A DNA stretch of 64,000 nucleotides from CANKHA01 sp963731585 (lineage in GTDB: Bacteria; Pseudomonadota; Alphaproteobacteria; Rhizobiales; Xanthobacteraceae). How positions within the stretch are numbered: the first letter of the stretch is position 1; every line of letters starts with the position of its first letter. The notes beneath the pieces are model-generated. The model was not told where the DNA came from. It ran no database searches and was given only the letters and a program-made list of their open reading frames with translations. This document shows, in pieces, positions 47,802 to 56,435 of this stretch. The position numbers were made by a program, and so were the translations under genes. The stretch covers positions 620,001 through 684,000 of the forward strand of contig CAVSWC010000003.1 in NCBI GenBank assembly GCA_963731585.1. Direction: 5' to 3'.

Positions 47802-50520
47802 TTACGCCGCCAGGTGCCGCAGCACGTATTGCAGGATGCCGCCGTTCTTGAAGTAGTCCAGTTCATCGAGCGTATCGATGCGGCAGATCAGCGGCACGCG
47901 CTTCAACCCACCGTCTGCGGCGACGATCTCGGCCATCATCTTCTGGCGCGGCTTCAACTCCCCGTGCAGCCCACGGATGGTGATCAATTCGTCCCCCCTC
48001 ATGCCGAGCGATTGCCAGGACGAGCCTTCCTCAAACACCAGTGGCAGCACGCCCATGCCGACCAGGTTGGAGCGATGGATGCGCTCGAAGCTCTGCGCGA
48101 TCACCGCGCGAACGCCGAGCAGGTAGGTGCCCTTGGCTGCCCAGTCGCGCGAGGAGCCGGTGCCGTATTCCTTGCCGGCCAGCACCACCAGCGGAACGCC
48201 CTCGGCCTTATAACGCATCGCCGCGTCATAGATCGGCATCACGTCCTTCGAGGGATAATGCACGGTAACGCCGCCTTCAATGCCCGACACCATTTGGTTC
48301 TTGATGCGGATATTGGCGAAGGTGCCACGCATCATCACTTCGTGGTTGCCGCGGCGGGTGCCGTATTGATTGAAGTCGAGCGGCTTCACCTTGTGGTCGA
48401 CCAGATATTTCCCGGCCGGTGAATTCACCTTGATCGAACCCGCCGGCGATATGTGATCGGTGGTGATCGAATCCAGGAACAGCCCGAGCACGCGCGCATC
48501 GACGATGTCGTCGGGCGGCGTCGGCGCCGGCCGCATGCCGGTAAAATACGGCGGGTTCTGCACATAGGTCGATTTGCGGCTCCAGACATAGGTCATGCCG
48601 CCCTTCACCGATATTTTGCGCCAATGCGCGTCGCCCTTGAACACATCGCCGTATTTCTTCACGAACATCTGTTTGGTGATGTTCTTGCGCACGCAGTCGT
48701 CGACCTCCTTGCTGGTCGGCCAGATGTCCTTCAGAAAGACCGGCTTGCCCTTCTGATCCGTGCCAAGCGGCTGCTTGATCAGGTCGACGTTCATCGAGCC
48801 GGCGAGTGCGTAAGCGACCACGAGCGGCGGTGAGGCGAGATAATTCGCGCGCACATCGGCGTTGACGCGGCCTTCGAAATTGCGATTGCCGGAAAGCACG
48901 GCCGCCGCGACAAGGTCATTGTCGTTGATGGTGTCGGAAATCTCCTGCGGCAGCGGGCCGGAATTACCGATGCAGGTGGTGCAGCCGAAGCCGACGAGAT
49001 TGAAGCCGAGCTTGTCGAGATCTTTCTGCAATCCTGACTTCTCGAAATACTCCGCAACCACCTGCGAGCCGGGCGCGAGCGAGGTCTTGACCCAGGGCTT
49101 CACCGTCAGTCCTTTCGCCAGGGCTTTCCTGGCCAGCAGGCCGGCCGCCATCATCACATTCGGATTTGAGGTATTGGTGCAGGAAGTAATGGCCGCGATC
49201 ACCACGTCGCCGTGGCCGAGATCGTGGTTGCGCCCCTTCACCGGCACGCGCTTGCCATTTTCGCCAGCCTTGCCGAATTCCTTGTCCATCGCTGCGGCGA
49301 AGCCCGTCTTCACCTCCTTCAGCGCAACACGGTCCTGCGGACGCTTCGGTCCGGCGAGCGAAGGCTCGACCGCTCCCAGTTCAAGCTTGAGCACGTCGGT
49401 GAATAGCGGGTCGGGGCTCGTCGGGATGAAGAACAGTCCCTGCGCCTTCGCATAGGCCGCCACCAGCGCCACGCGGTCGGCGGCGCGGCCGGTGTCCTGC
49501 AGATATCGGATGGTGTCGTCATCGACCGGGAAGAAGCCGCAGGTCGCGCCGTATTCCGGCGCCATGTTTCCGATGGTGGCGCGGTCGGCAATCGAAAGAT
49601 TGGCGATGCCGGGGCCGAAAAATTCCACGAACTTTCCGACCACGCCGCGCTGGCGCAGCATCTGCGTGACGGTGAGCACAAGGTCGGTCGCGGTGACGCC
49701 TTCCTTGAGCTTGCCGTTGAGGCGAAAGCCGATCACTTCCGGCAGCACCATCGACAGCGGCTGGCCGAGCATGGCGGCTTCCGCCTCGATGCCGCCGACG
49801 CCCCAGCCGAGCACGGAAAGGCCGTTGACCATGGTGGTGTGCGAGTCGGTGCCGACCAGCGTGTCGGGATAGGCGAGGTCGACCATCGCCGGCTTGTCGG
49901 TCGGCTTGTCTCCGAGCTTGAGCTTTTCCTTTCGGGTCCAGACCGTCTGCGACAGGTATTCCAGATTGACCTGGTGGCAGATGCCGGTACCGGGCGGCAC
50001 GACGCGGAAATTATCGAACGCCTTCTGCGCCCATTTCAGGAATTCGTAGCGCTCCTGGTTCTGCTTGTATTCCTCGTCGACGTTCTTCTTGAACGCGCCC
50101 GCGTTGCCGAAAAAATTCACCACCACCGAGTGATCGATGACGAGATCGACCGGCACCAGCGGATTGATCTTGGCCGGGTCGCCGCCCAGCATCTTCATGG
50201 CGTCGCGCATGGCGGCGAGGTCGACCACGGCTGGAACGCCGGTGAAGTCCTGCATCAGCACGCGCGCAGGACGGAACGCGATCTCGTGGTCGGAGCTCTT
50301 GTTCTTCAGCCAGTGCGCAATCGCCTGGATGTCGTCTTTCTTGACGGTGCGGCCGTCCTCATTGCGGAGCAGATTTTCCAGCAGCACTTTCATGGAGAAA
50401 GGCAGGCGGGAAATTCCCTTCAGCCCGTTCTTCTCGGCCGCCGGCAAGGCTGTAATAGGCATAGGTTTTGGAACCAACCTTCAGAGGTCGGAGGCATTTG
50501 AAACTATCGAGCGCTGTCAT
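47802..50520 (-). CDS. acnA: Aconitate hydratase A (one frame break at the 5' end)
   Basis: The [4Fe-4S] enzyme interconverting citrate and isocitrate. The three cluster cysteines are in TSCTNTSNPNVM and FGCTTCIGNSGPLP; SRDWAAKGTYLLGVRAVIAQ and GNHEVMMRGTFANIRI mark the swivel domain. The true start is ATG 50520: TALDSFKCLRPLKVGSKTYA reads in one frame and LPAAEKNGLKGISRLPFSMK in the next, joined near 50450 by changing CTTG to CTG. The repaired length is 905 residues, typical of AcnA. Two palindromes lie 40-75 bases upstream, between acnA and the divergent ccmA. Confidence 0.95.
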
Positions 50521-50560
50521 AACGGCTGATCCATTTCCCCATCGGTCGAAACGGCAAATT

Positions 50561-50578
50561 TTGGTATTTTGATACCAA
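50561..50578. promoter_or_regulatory. Palindrome TTGGTAT-TTTG-ATACCAA upstream of acnA
   Basis: Perfect 7-bp arms around TTTG, ending 41 bases before the acnA ATG, in an AT-rich patch. It could be an operator overlapping the acnA promoter. I do not recognise a specific regulator site. Confidence 0.4.
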
Positions 50579-50594
50579 GCCTCGTTAATGAGGC
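50579..50594. promoter_or_regulatory. Inverted repeat GCCTC-GTTAAT-GAGGC
   Basis: A second perfect inverted repeat directly next to the previous one, in the acnA/ccmA intergenic region. It may be part of a composite control region. Confidence 0.35.
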
Positions 50595-50766
50595 TCTTGC
50601 CATGAGATTTTCGGCCTAGTGTCGCATAATCTGCGGCTTATAAGAACTTTTCGAGCGTTGTGCCACACAAAGGCTGTTCATCAACAAAATGCGGGCTCCT
50701 TTGCCACTATTCGGGTGCCAGGACGGCCCGTCGCGCGCGGCTCAGCCCGGCCGAAAACAGAGCCCT

Positions 50767-51476
50767 ATGATGCAGCTTTCGGTGGCCGACCTCACGTGCC
50801 GGCGGGGCGGCCGGGAGCTGTTTTCGGGCTTGAGTTTTTCCTTGGCTGCCGGAGAGGCCGCTGGTCGTGACCGGCCGCAACGGCAGCGGAAAATCGTCCC
50901 TGCTGCGTCTGATTGCGGGTCTGTTGCGGGCGGATGCGGGACGCATAAGCTTGAAGGGCGGAAATACCGAAGCGAGCATTGGCGAACAGGCGCATTACCT
51001 CGGCCACCAGGATGCACTGAAGCCTTCCCTGACGGTTCAGGAAAACCTGCGATTCTGGAGCGCCTATCTCGGCCCGGCGGAGAACCCGCCGGAGCGCGCG
51101 CTCGAGCGCGCTCGGCCTAAGCGAGCTGGCCGACCTGCCCGCCGCCTATCTCTCGGCCGGCCAAAGGCGGCGGCTGTCGCTCGCCCGGCTGATCACCGTG
51201 CACCGCCCGCTCTGGCTGCTCGACGAGCCGGCTTCCACTCTCGATGCCGAAGGCCAAGTCCGCCTCGCCGATCTGATGCAGCTTCATCTGACGCGCGGGG
51301 GCCTGATCCTTGCCGCGGCGCATGGAGATATCGGCCTGGCCGGCGCGCAGGAGATCAGACTCTGGCGCGTGCCGTCTCCCTCCCCCACGGATCCCGGGCC
51401 TGCCCGGGATCCGCATGATAGTGCGCAAGTCGGGCAAGCCCGACGTGCGTCGGGGGAGGGTCAGGGAGGGGGGTAA
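50767..51476 (+). CDS. ccmA: Heme exporter ATP-binding protein CcmA (two frame breaks, repeat-derived C-terminus)
   Basis: The ATPase of the CcmABCDE system, which loads heme onto CcmE for cytochrome c maturation. Start MMQLSVADLTCRRGGRELF; Walker A VTGRNGSGKSSLLRLIAGLL; signature YLSAGQRRRLSLARLI; Walker B PLWLLDEPASTLD. One extra base near 50860 and one near 51110 interrupt the frame. The last ~30 codons (from SPTDPGPARDP) come from a dispersed repeat rather than normal CcmA sequence, so the C-terminus has been replaced or extended. ccmB follows. Confidence 0.88.
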
Positions 51477-51553
51477 CTGCATGCGCAAACATTTCGGATC
51501 ACCCCCCTCCCGACCGCCTACGGCGGTCGACCTCCCCCGCAAGGGGGGAGGTG
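51377..51553. repeat. Composite CCTCCCCC repeat between ccmA and ccmB
   Basis: The outer parts CCCTCCCCCAC and AAGGGGGGAGGT enclose GATCCCGGGCCTGCCCGGGATC, an inverted repeat, and CTACGGCGGTCGACCTCCCCC. The left end is in frame with ccmA and supplies its stop; the right end stops about 45 bp before ccmB. Confidence 0.6.
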
Positions 51554-51598
51554 ACGAAAAAGCCGGGCCTCGACTCGCATCTGCCGCGAGGTCACCGC

Positions 51599-52265
51599 AT
51601 GAGCGCGCTCTTCGCCCTTTTCATCCGCGACCTGCGCCTGGCGATCCGCGTGGGCGGCGGCGCCTGGATGGGCGTGTTGTTTTTTCTGATCGTGGTCGCG
51701 CTCGTTCCCTTCGCGATCGGTCCCGACAATGCGCTGCTGCGGCGTATCGGACCGGCGATCCTGTGGCTCGGCGCCCTGCTCGCCAGCCTGCTGACGCTGG
51801 ACCAGCTTTTCGCCGACGACCGCGAAGACGGCTCGCTCGATCTGATCCTGATGGGACGCGCGCCGCTGCCACTTGGCAATTCTCGCCAAGGCCCTCGCGC
51901 ATTGGCTCACCGCTGGATTGCCGCTGGTTATCGCCGCGCCATTGTTGGGGGTTTTCTTCAACATCGACTTGTTGTCGATGGCCGCGGTGGCGCTCACGCT
52001 CCTGGCGGGCACGCCGGCTCTGACTTTCCTCGGACTGATCGGCGCGGCGCTCGCGGCGGCGCTGCGCCGCGGCGGATTGCTGGTGCCGGTGCTGATCTTG
52101 CCGCTGACCATTCCTGTTCTCATCTTCGGCGTGGCCGCATCAAATGCAGCAATCGTCGGGCCGGTGCCCTTCGGCACGCCCTTCACAATTCTTTGCGCGC
52201 TGTCGCTGGCGAGCCTGGTGGTCGGACCTGTCGCGGCGGCGGCAGCCTTGAAACATGCGGATTAG
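51599..52265 (+). CDS. ccmB: Heme exporter membrane protein CcmB (one frame break)
   Basis: The membrane partner of CcmA with six helices. MSALFALFIRDLRLAIRVGG is the typical start, with FFLIVVALVPFAIGPD next. Changing CTTG to CTG near 51871 joins GRAPLPL to AILAKALAHWLTAGLPLVIA. The C-terminal LLVPVLILPLTIPVLIFGV is a family hallmark. The repaired length is 221 residues. It continues directly into ccmC. Confidence 0.92.
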
Positions 52266-52335
52266 GATCGCGCTCACATGCATGACCACAAACGACCGAT
52301 TGCATGCGGAAACGCCCGGTCCTAAGAAGCTGCCG

Positions 52336-53067
52336 ATGGCCATCACCGAACTTGCCAATCCCTCCCGCTTTCTGGCGGTGGTGCAGCCGGTCCTGCCGTG
52401 GTTGACGGCCGCCACAGCGCTCATGCTCGCGCTCGGCATCAGCCAGGTCTTCGCTGCACCGGACGACTATCAGCAAGGCGCCACGGTCAAGATCATGTTC
52501 CTGCATGTGCCGTCGGCGTGGCTCGGCATGTTCTGCTGGGCGCTGATGAGCGTGGCGGCGCTCGGCACGCTGGTGTGGCGGCATCCGCTTGCCGATGTCG
52601 CGGGCAAGGCCGCAGCGCCGATCGGCGCCGCCTTCACGCTGCTCTGCCTGATCACCGGCGCGCTGTGGGGACGCCCGATGTGGGGCACCTATTGGGTCTG
52701 GGACGCGCGGCTGACGTCGGTGTTGATCCTGTTCCTGCTCTATCTCGGCGTGATCGCCCTGTGGCGCACGGTGGAAGATCCTTCGCGCGCCGCGCGCGCC
52801 GCCGCGATCCTGACCCTCGTCGGCGCAGTCAATTTGCCGATCATCAAATTCTCGGTCGACTGGTGGAATACGCTGCATCAGCCGGCATCCGTCTTCCGGC
52901 TGGCCGGCCCGGCCATCCATCCGGCGCTCCTGACGCCGCTGATACTGGTCGCCATCGCTTTCATGCTGCTGTTCGTTACCCTGCATCTCGCCGCCATGCG
53001 CAACGAGATCCTGCGCCGACGCGTGCGCACATTGCAGCTGATGCAGGCGGAACGAGCGGCGGAATAG
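52336..53067 (+). CDS. ccmC: Heme exporter protein CcmC
   Basis: A six-helix membrane protein that binds heme and presents it to CcmE. The WWD-type motif WGTYWVWDARLTSVLILFLL is intact, and histidines flanking it are in MFLHVPSAW and WWNTLHQPASVF. The start at 52336 (MAITELANPSRFL) matches the family and gives 243 residues; ATG 52282 would add 18 codons of non-family sequence. Intact. Confidence 0.95.
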   Translation: MAITELANPSRFLAVVQPVLPWLTAATALMLALGISQVFAAPDDYQQGATVKIMFLHVPSAWLGMFCWALMSVAALGTLVWRHPLADVAGKAAAPIGAAFTLLCLITGALWGRPMWGTYWVWDARLTSVLILFLLYLGVIALWRTVEDPSRAARAAAILTLVGAVNLPIIKFSVDWWNTLHQPASVFRLAGPAIHPALLTPLILVAIAFMLLFVTLHLAAMRNEILRRRVRTLQLMQAERAAE

Positions 53068-53071
53068 TGCG

Positions 53072-53251
53072 ATGAATCTCGGACCGCATGCCGCGTTCAT
53101 CGTCACCGCCTATGCGGCCGCCGCGCTCGTCATCGGCGCGCTGATCGCCTGGGTGCTGCTCGATCACCGCGCGCAGCTTCGCAAGCTGGCCGATTTGGAC
53201 GCGCGCGGCGTGTCGCGCCGATCCGACCGGGCGACACCCGCTTCGCCATGA
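53072..53251 (+). CDS. ccmD: Heme exporter protein CcmD
   Basis: A 59-residue membrane protein that stabilises the CcmABC-CcmE complex. MNLGPHAAFIVTAYAAAALV begins one transmembrane helix (FIVTAYAAAALVIGALIAWV), followed by the conserved basic segment LLDHRAQLRKLADLDARG. It starts four bases after the ccmC stop and its stop overlaps the ccmG start (ATGA). Position, length and composition all fit CcmD. Confidence 0.9.
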   Translation: MNLGPHAAFIVTAYAAAALVIGALIAWVLLDHRAQLRKLADLDARGVSRRSDRATPASP

Positions 53252-53845
53252 CACCGGCTCAGAAGGCGCAAGCGCCGCGGCGGAAGCTGATCGTTTTCTT
53301 GCCGCTCGCCTTGTTTCTGGCGCTGGCGGCGCTGTTCTTCCTGCGGCTCGGAGGCGGCGATCCGTCCCGCGTGCCGTCGGTTCTGATCGGCCGCTCCGCG
53401 CCGGCAACCGTGCTTCCGCCGGTGGAAGGGCTGCAACGCGAGGGCAAGCCGCTGCCCGGGATCACGCCCGAGATTTTTTCCGGAAAGGTAACGCTGGTGA
53501 ATGTCTGGGCGTCATGGTGCGTGCCGTGCCACGACGAGGCGCCGCTGTTGCATCAGCTTTCGCAGGACCCGCGCATCCAGATTGCCGGCATCAATTACAA
53601 AGATCAGCCTGAGAATGCGCGGCGCTTTCTTGGCCGCTACGGCAATCCCTTTATGGCCGCGGGGGCCGACGGCAATGGCCGCGCTTCGATCGAATGGGGC
53701 GTCTATGGCGTGCCGGAAACCTTCCTCGTCGGGCGCGACGGCCGCGTTGCCTACAAATTGATCGGGCCGATCACGGCGGAGAATCTCGCAAGCCGAGCTG
53801 AAGCCCGCGATCGAAAAGGCGCTGCGCGCAGCGCCATCCTCCTGA
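53248..53845 (+). CDS. ccmG: Thiol:disulfide interchange protein CcmG/DsbE (one frame break)
   Basis: A membrane-anchored periplasmic thioredoxin that reduces apocytochrome c. N-terminal anchor LIVFLPLALFLALAALFFLR; active site NVWASWCVPCHDEAP; GVYGVPETFLVGRDG holds the cis-Pro. One extra C near 53794 breaks the frame at the last 17 residues; repair gives ASELKPAIEKALRAAPSS*. The repaired length is 198 residues. It overlaps ccmD by four bases and converges with yciB eight bases later. Confidence 0.94.
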
Positions 53846-53853
53846 ACGCGTCC

Positions 53854-54423
53854 TCAATCGTTCTTCGCTTCCGGCGCGGCGTATTTGTTCAGCAGCGGCA
53901 TCTGCAGCATCGCGAAGATGAAGGTCAGCGGCAGCGCGCCGAACACCTTGAACGAGACCCAGGTGTCGGTCGAGAAATTGCGCCAGACGATTTCGTTCAA
54001 TACCGCGAGCGCGAGGAAGAAGATCGCCCAGCGCACGGTAAGCCTGCGCCAGCCTTCCTCGGTCAGGTGGAACATCTGATCGAACACGATCTCCAGCAGC
54101 GGCTTGCGCAGCACCAGCCCGCCGAACAACACCCCGGCGAACAGCAGGTAGATGATCGTCGGCTTCAGCTTGATGAAGGTCTCATCGGCGAGGACGAGGG
54201 TCAGCCCGCCGAACACGGTGACGATCACCGCGGAAACGATCGTCATCACCGGCAGCCGCCGGATCAGCGCATAGGAAACGACCAGCGCCACCAGCACCGC
54301 GGCCATGAAGACGCCGGTGGCGTAAAAGATGCCGAGCTTGGCGTTCACCAGAAAGAACAGCACAAGCGGCCCGAGATCGAGCGCGAGCTTCAGCAGCGGA
54401 TTGAGTTGGGCTTTTTCTGACAT
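53854..54423 (-). CDS. yciB: Septation protein A / YciB
   Basis: An inner-membrane protein of the YciB/IspZ family, 189 residues with about five helices. Start NPLLKLALDLGPLVLFFLVN; FIKLKPTIIYLLFAGVLFGG and LTVRWAIFFLALAVLNEIVW are family hallmarks. The name comes from a Shigella septation phenotype; its role is in envelope or division. It lies downstream of ftsY in the same direction with a dispersed repeat between. Intact. Confidence 0.93.
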   Translation of the reverse strand: MSEKAQLNPLLKLALDLGPLVLFFLVNAKLGIFYATGVFMAAVLVALVVSYALIRRLPVMTIVSAVIVTVFGGLTLVLADETFIKLKPTIIYLLFAGVLFGGLVLRKPLLEIVFDQMFHLTEEGWRRLTVRWAIFFLALAVLNEIVWRNFSTDTWVSFKVFGALPLTFIFAMLQMPLLNKYAAPEAKND

Positions 54424-54453
54424 GGAAGATGTTTAACGGTTGCGATCCACTTT

Positions 54454-54556
54454 GTCATTCCGGGGGCCCGAGCGCAGCGAGGGAGCCCGAAATCCATAAT
54501 CACAGACCGAGGTTTATGGATTCCGGGCCCGCCGCTTCGCGGCGCCCCGGAATGAC
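54454..54556. repeat. GTCATTCCGGGG...CCCCGGAATGAC repeat
   Basis: The outer arms GTCATTCCGGG and CCCGGAATGAC are at either end; the inner pair AATCCATAA and TTTATGGATT is also inverted. It fills the ftsY-yciB gap. A related copy lies inside mtaB (57671-57786). Confidence 0.7.
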
Positions 54557-54564
54557 GATTTCGA

Positions 54565-55498
54565 TTACTCCAGCCCGGCAATCGCCCGCGCGAAATCCCG
54601 CGCGGTGAAAGGGGCCAGATCCTCGACGCCTTCGCCGATGCCGATGAAATGCACCGGCAAGCCGAACCTGGCGGCGATCGCGACCAGGATGCCGCCGCGC
54701 GCGGTGCCGTCGAGCTTGGTCATCACCAGGCCGGTGACACCCGCGATCTTCTGAAAAATCTCGACCTGCGACAGCGCGTTTTGTCCGACGGTGGCATCGA
54801 GCACGAGCAGCACCGCATGCGGCGCCGCGGCATCCACCTTCTTCAGCACGCGCACGATCTTTTCCAGCTCGCTCCATCAGGACGGCCTTGTTCTGCAGCC
54901 GCCCGGCGGTGTCGACGAGCAGGACATCGACGTCCTGCGCCTTCGCCGCGGTGAGCGCTTCGAAGGCGAGGCTCGCCGCATCGGAGCCCGGCGCGCGCGC
55001 GATCACCGGCGCGCCGGTGCGCTCGCCCCAGATTTTCAGCTGATCGATGGCGGCGGCGCGGAAGGTGTCGCCGGCGGCGAGCATCACCCTGCGGCCTTCG
55101 GCGCGAAAGCGCGACGCGAGCTTGCCGATGGTGGTGGTCTTGCCGGAGCCATTGACGCCGGCAACAAGAATGACGAACGGTTTGGCACCCTCGACCAACA
55201 GCGGCCTGGCAACCGGCGCGAGCATTTTCTCGACTTCCGCGGCGACCACCGCTTTCACTTCGTCGGGCGAGATCGCCTTGTCGTAACGGCCCGCACCGAT
55301 CGCCTCGGAAATCCTCGCCGCCACGTCGACGCCGAGATCGGCGCGGATCAGCATCTCCTCGAGCTCCTCGAGCATCGCGGCGTCGAGCTTGCGCTTGCTG
55401 ACGAGATCGGAGATCGCGCCGCCGATCGACGACGAGGTGCGCTTGAGCCCGCCGCTCAGGCGCTGCCACCAGGATTGCTTCTGTGTGCTGTCGTCCAT
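54565..55498 (-). CDS. ftsY: Signal recognition particle receptor FtsY (one frame break)
   Basis: The SRP receptor GTPase guiding ribosome-nascent chains to the membrane. Features are the N-domain (ELEEMLIRADLGVDVAARI), G1 GVNGSGKTTTIGKLA, DTFRAAAIDQL, DTAGRLQN (G3), TKLDGTARGG (G4) and FIGIGEGVEDLAPF at the end. One extra C near 54872 (GAG C GAG CTG) breaks the frame between QNKAVLME and ELEKIVRVLKKVDAAAPH. The repaired length is 310 residues, without the acidic A-domain of E. coli, normal for alphaproteobacteria. Ffh, its partner, is also in this window at 61520. Confidence 0.95.
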
Positions 55499-55524
55499 TT
55501 CGCGCCCGTGATAGCGGTTTCCGC

Positions 55525-56343
55525 ATGACACCGGAAGAGATGGTGGCGCGCCTGCTCTATCGCGATGGGCTGATGCTGGTGCTCGACAAGCCGGCCGGCA
55601 TGGCGGTGCATCGCGGACCGAAGGGCGGCGAAAGCCTGGAGGATCATTTCGACGCGCTGCGCTTCGGGCTGCCGCGCGCGCCCGCACTGGCGCACCGGCT
55701 CGACCGCGACACCTCCGGCTGCCTGGTGCTGGGCCGCCATCGCAAGGCGCTGGCCGCGCTTGGCAAGATGTTCAAGACCGGCAAGATCGGCAAGACCTAC
55801 TGGGCGGTGGTGGAAGGCGGCCCCGAAGCCGACGAAGGCACGCATCGACATCCCGCTCGGCAAACGCGACGAGACGCGCGGCTGGTGGATGAAGCCGGAC
55901 GCTGCAGGGCAGGCCGCGGTGACGACGTGGAAGGTGATGGGACGCGCGGTATTTCCCTCCCCCGTTTACGGGGGAGGGTTAGGGAGGGGGCAAACTTCCG
56001 CGCCGGAGACTGCAGCCTTCCCCCACCCCGGCCCTCCCCCGCAAGCGGGAGAGGGAGAAACAGAGAATCACCTGGCTCGCGCATGGAGCCGATCACCGGC
56101 CGCACGCATCAATTGCGCGTGCATGCCGCCGAAATGGGCTGGCCGATCATCGGCGACAGTATTTATGGAAAGGCGCCGCGAACCGGCGGGCCGATTCTCC
56201 ACCTGCATTCGCGCGAGATCGTGGTGCCGATTTCCAAGAACAAGCCGCCGGTCGCGGTTGTTGCGCCGGTGCCAGAGCATATGCGCGAGCGGCTGGCGGC
56301 CTGCGGATGGAAGGAGACCGATCCCCCCTCTCCGTCACCCTGA
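55525..56343 (+). CDS. RluA-family pseudouridine synthase interrupted by a repeat element
   Basis: An RNA pseudouridine synthase of the RluA/RsuA group. LVLDKPAGMAVHRGPKGGE and AHRLDRDTSGCLVLGR carry the catalytic Asp; later EPITGRTHQLRVHAAEMGWP and PIIGDSIYGKAP are the conserved closing motifs. One extra base near 55841 splits TYWAVVEGGPEADEG from RIDIPLGKRDETRGWW. Between VTTWKVMGRA and EPITGRTHQ a ~105-bp dispersed repeat (55955-56058) is inserted and the frame changes again there. The stop lies inside another repeat. It may be functional if the repeat is translated in frame. Confidence 0.82.
   Translation: MTPEEMVARLLYRDGLMLVLDKPAGMAVHRGPKGGESLEDHFDALRFGLPRAPALAHRLDRDTSGCLVLGRHRKALAALGKMFKTGKIGKTYWAVVEGGPEADEGTHRHPARQTRRDARLVDEAGRCRAGRGDDVEGDGTRGISLPRLRGRVREGANFRAGDCSLPPPRPSPASGRGRNRESPGSRMEPITGRTHQLRVHAAEMGWPIIGDSIYGKAPRTGGPILHLHSREIVVPISKNKPPVAVVAPVPEHMRERLAACGWKETDPPSPSP
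55955..56058. repeat. CCCTCCCCCG repeat inside the rluA-type gene
   Basis: CCCTCCCCCGTTTACGGGGGAGGG, a hairpin, is followed by CCTCCCCCGCAAGCGGGAGAGGG at the far end. In one frame it is open and reads PSPVYGGGLGRG ... GPPPQAGEGE. Confidence 0.7.
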
Positions 56344-56431
56344 GGTGCGAGGCGACAAAGTTGCCGAGCCTCGAAGGGTGCGGTGGCCGCATCCTTCGAG
56401 GCGCGTTGACGCGCGCACCTCAGGATGACGG
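56334..56431. repeat. GTCACCCTGAGGTGC...GCACCTCAGGATGAC repeat
   Basis: The outer arms GTCACCCTGAGGTGCG and CGCACCTCAGGATGAC enclose CCTCGAAGG and CCTTCGAGG. Its first bases provide the stop codon of the rluA-type gene; it separates that gene from the converging mtaB. Confidence 0.75.
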
Positions 56432-56435
56432 ATCA

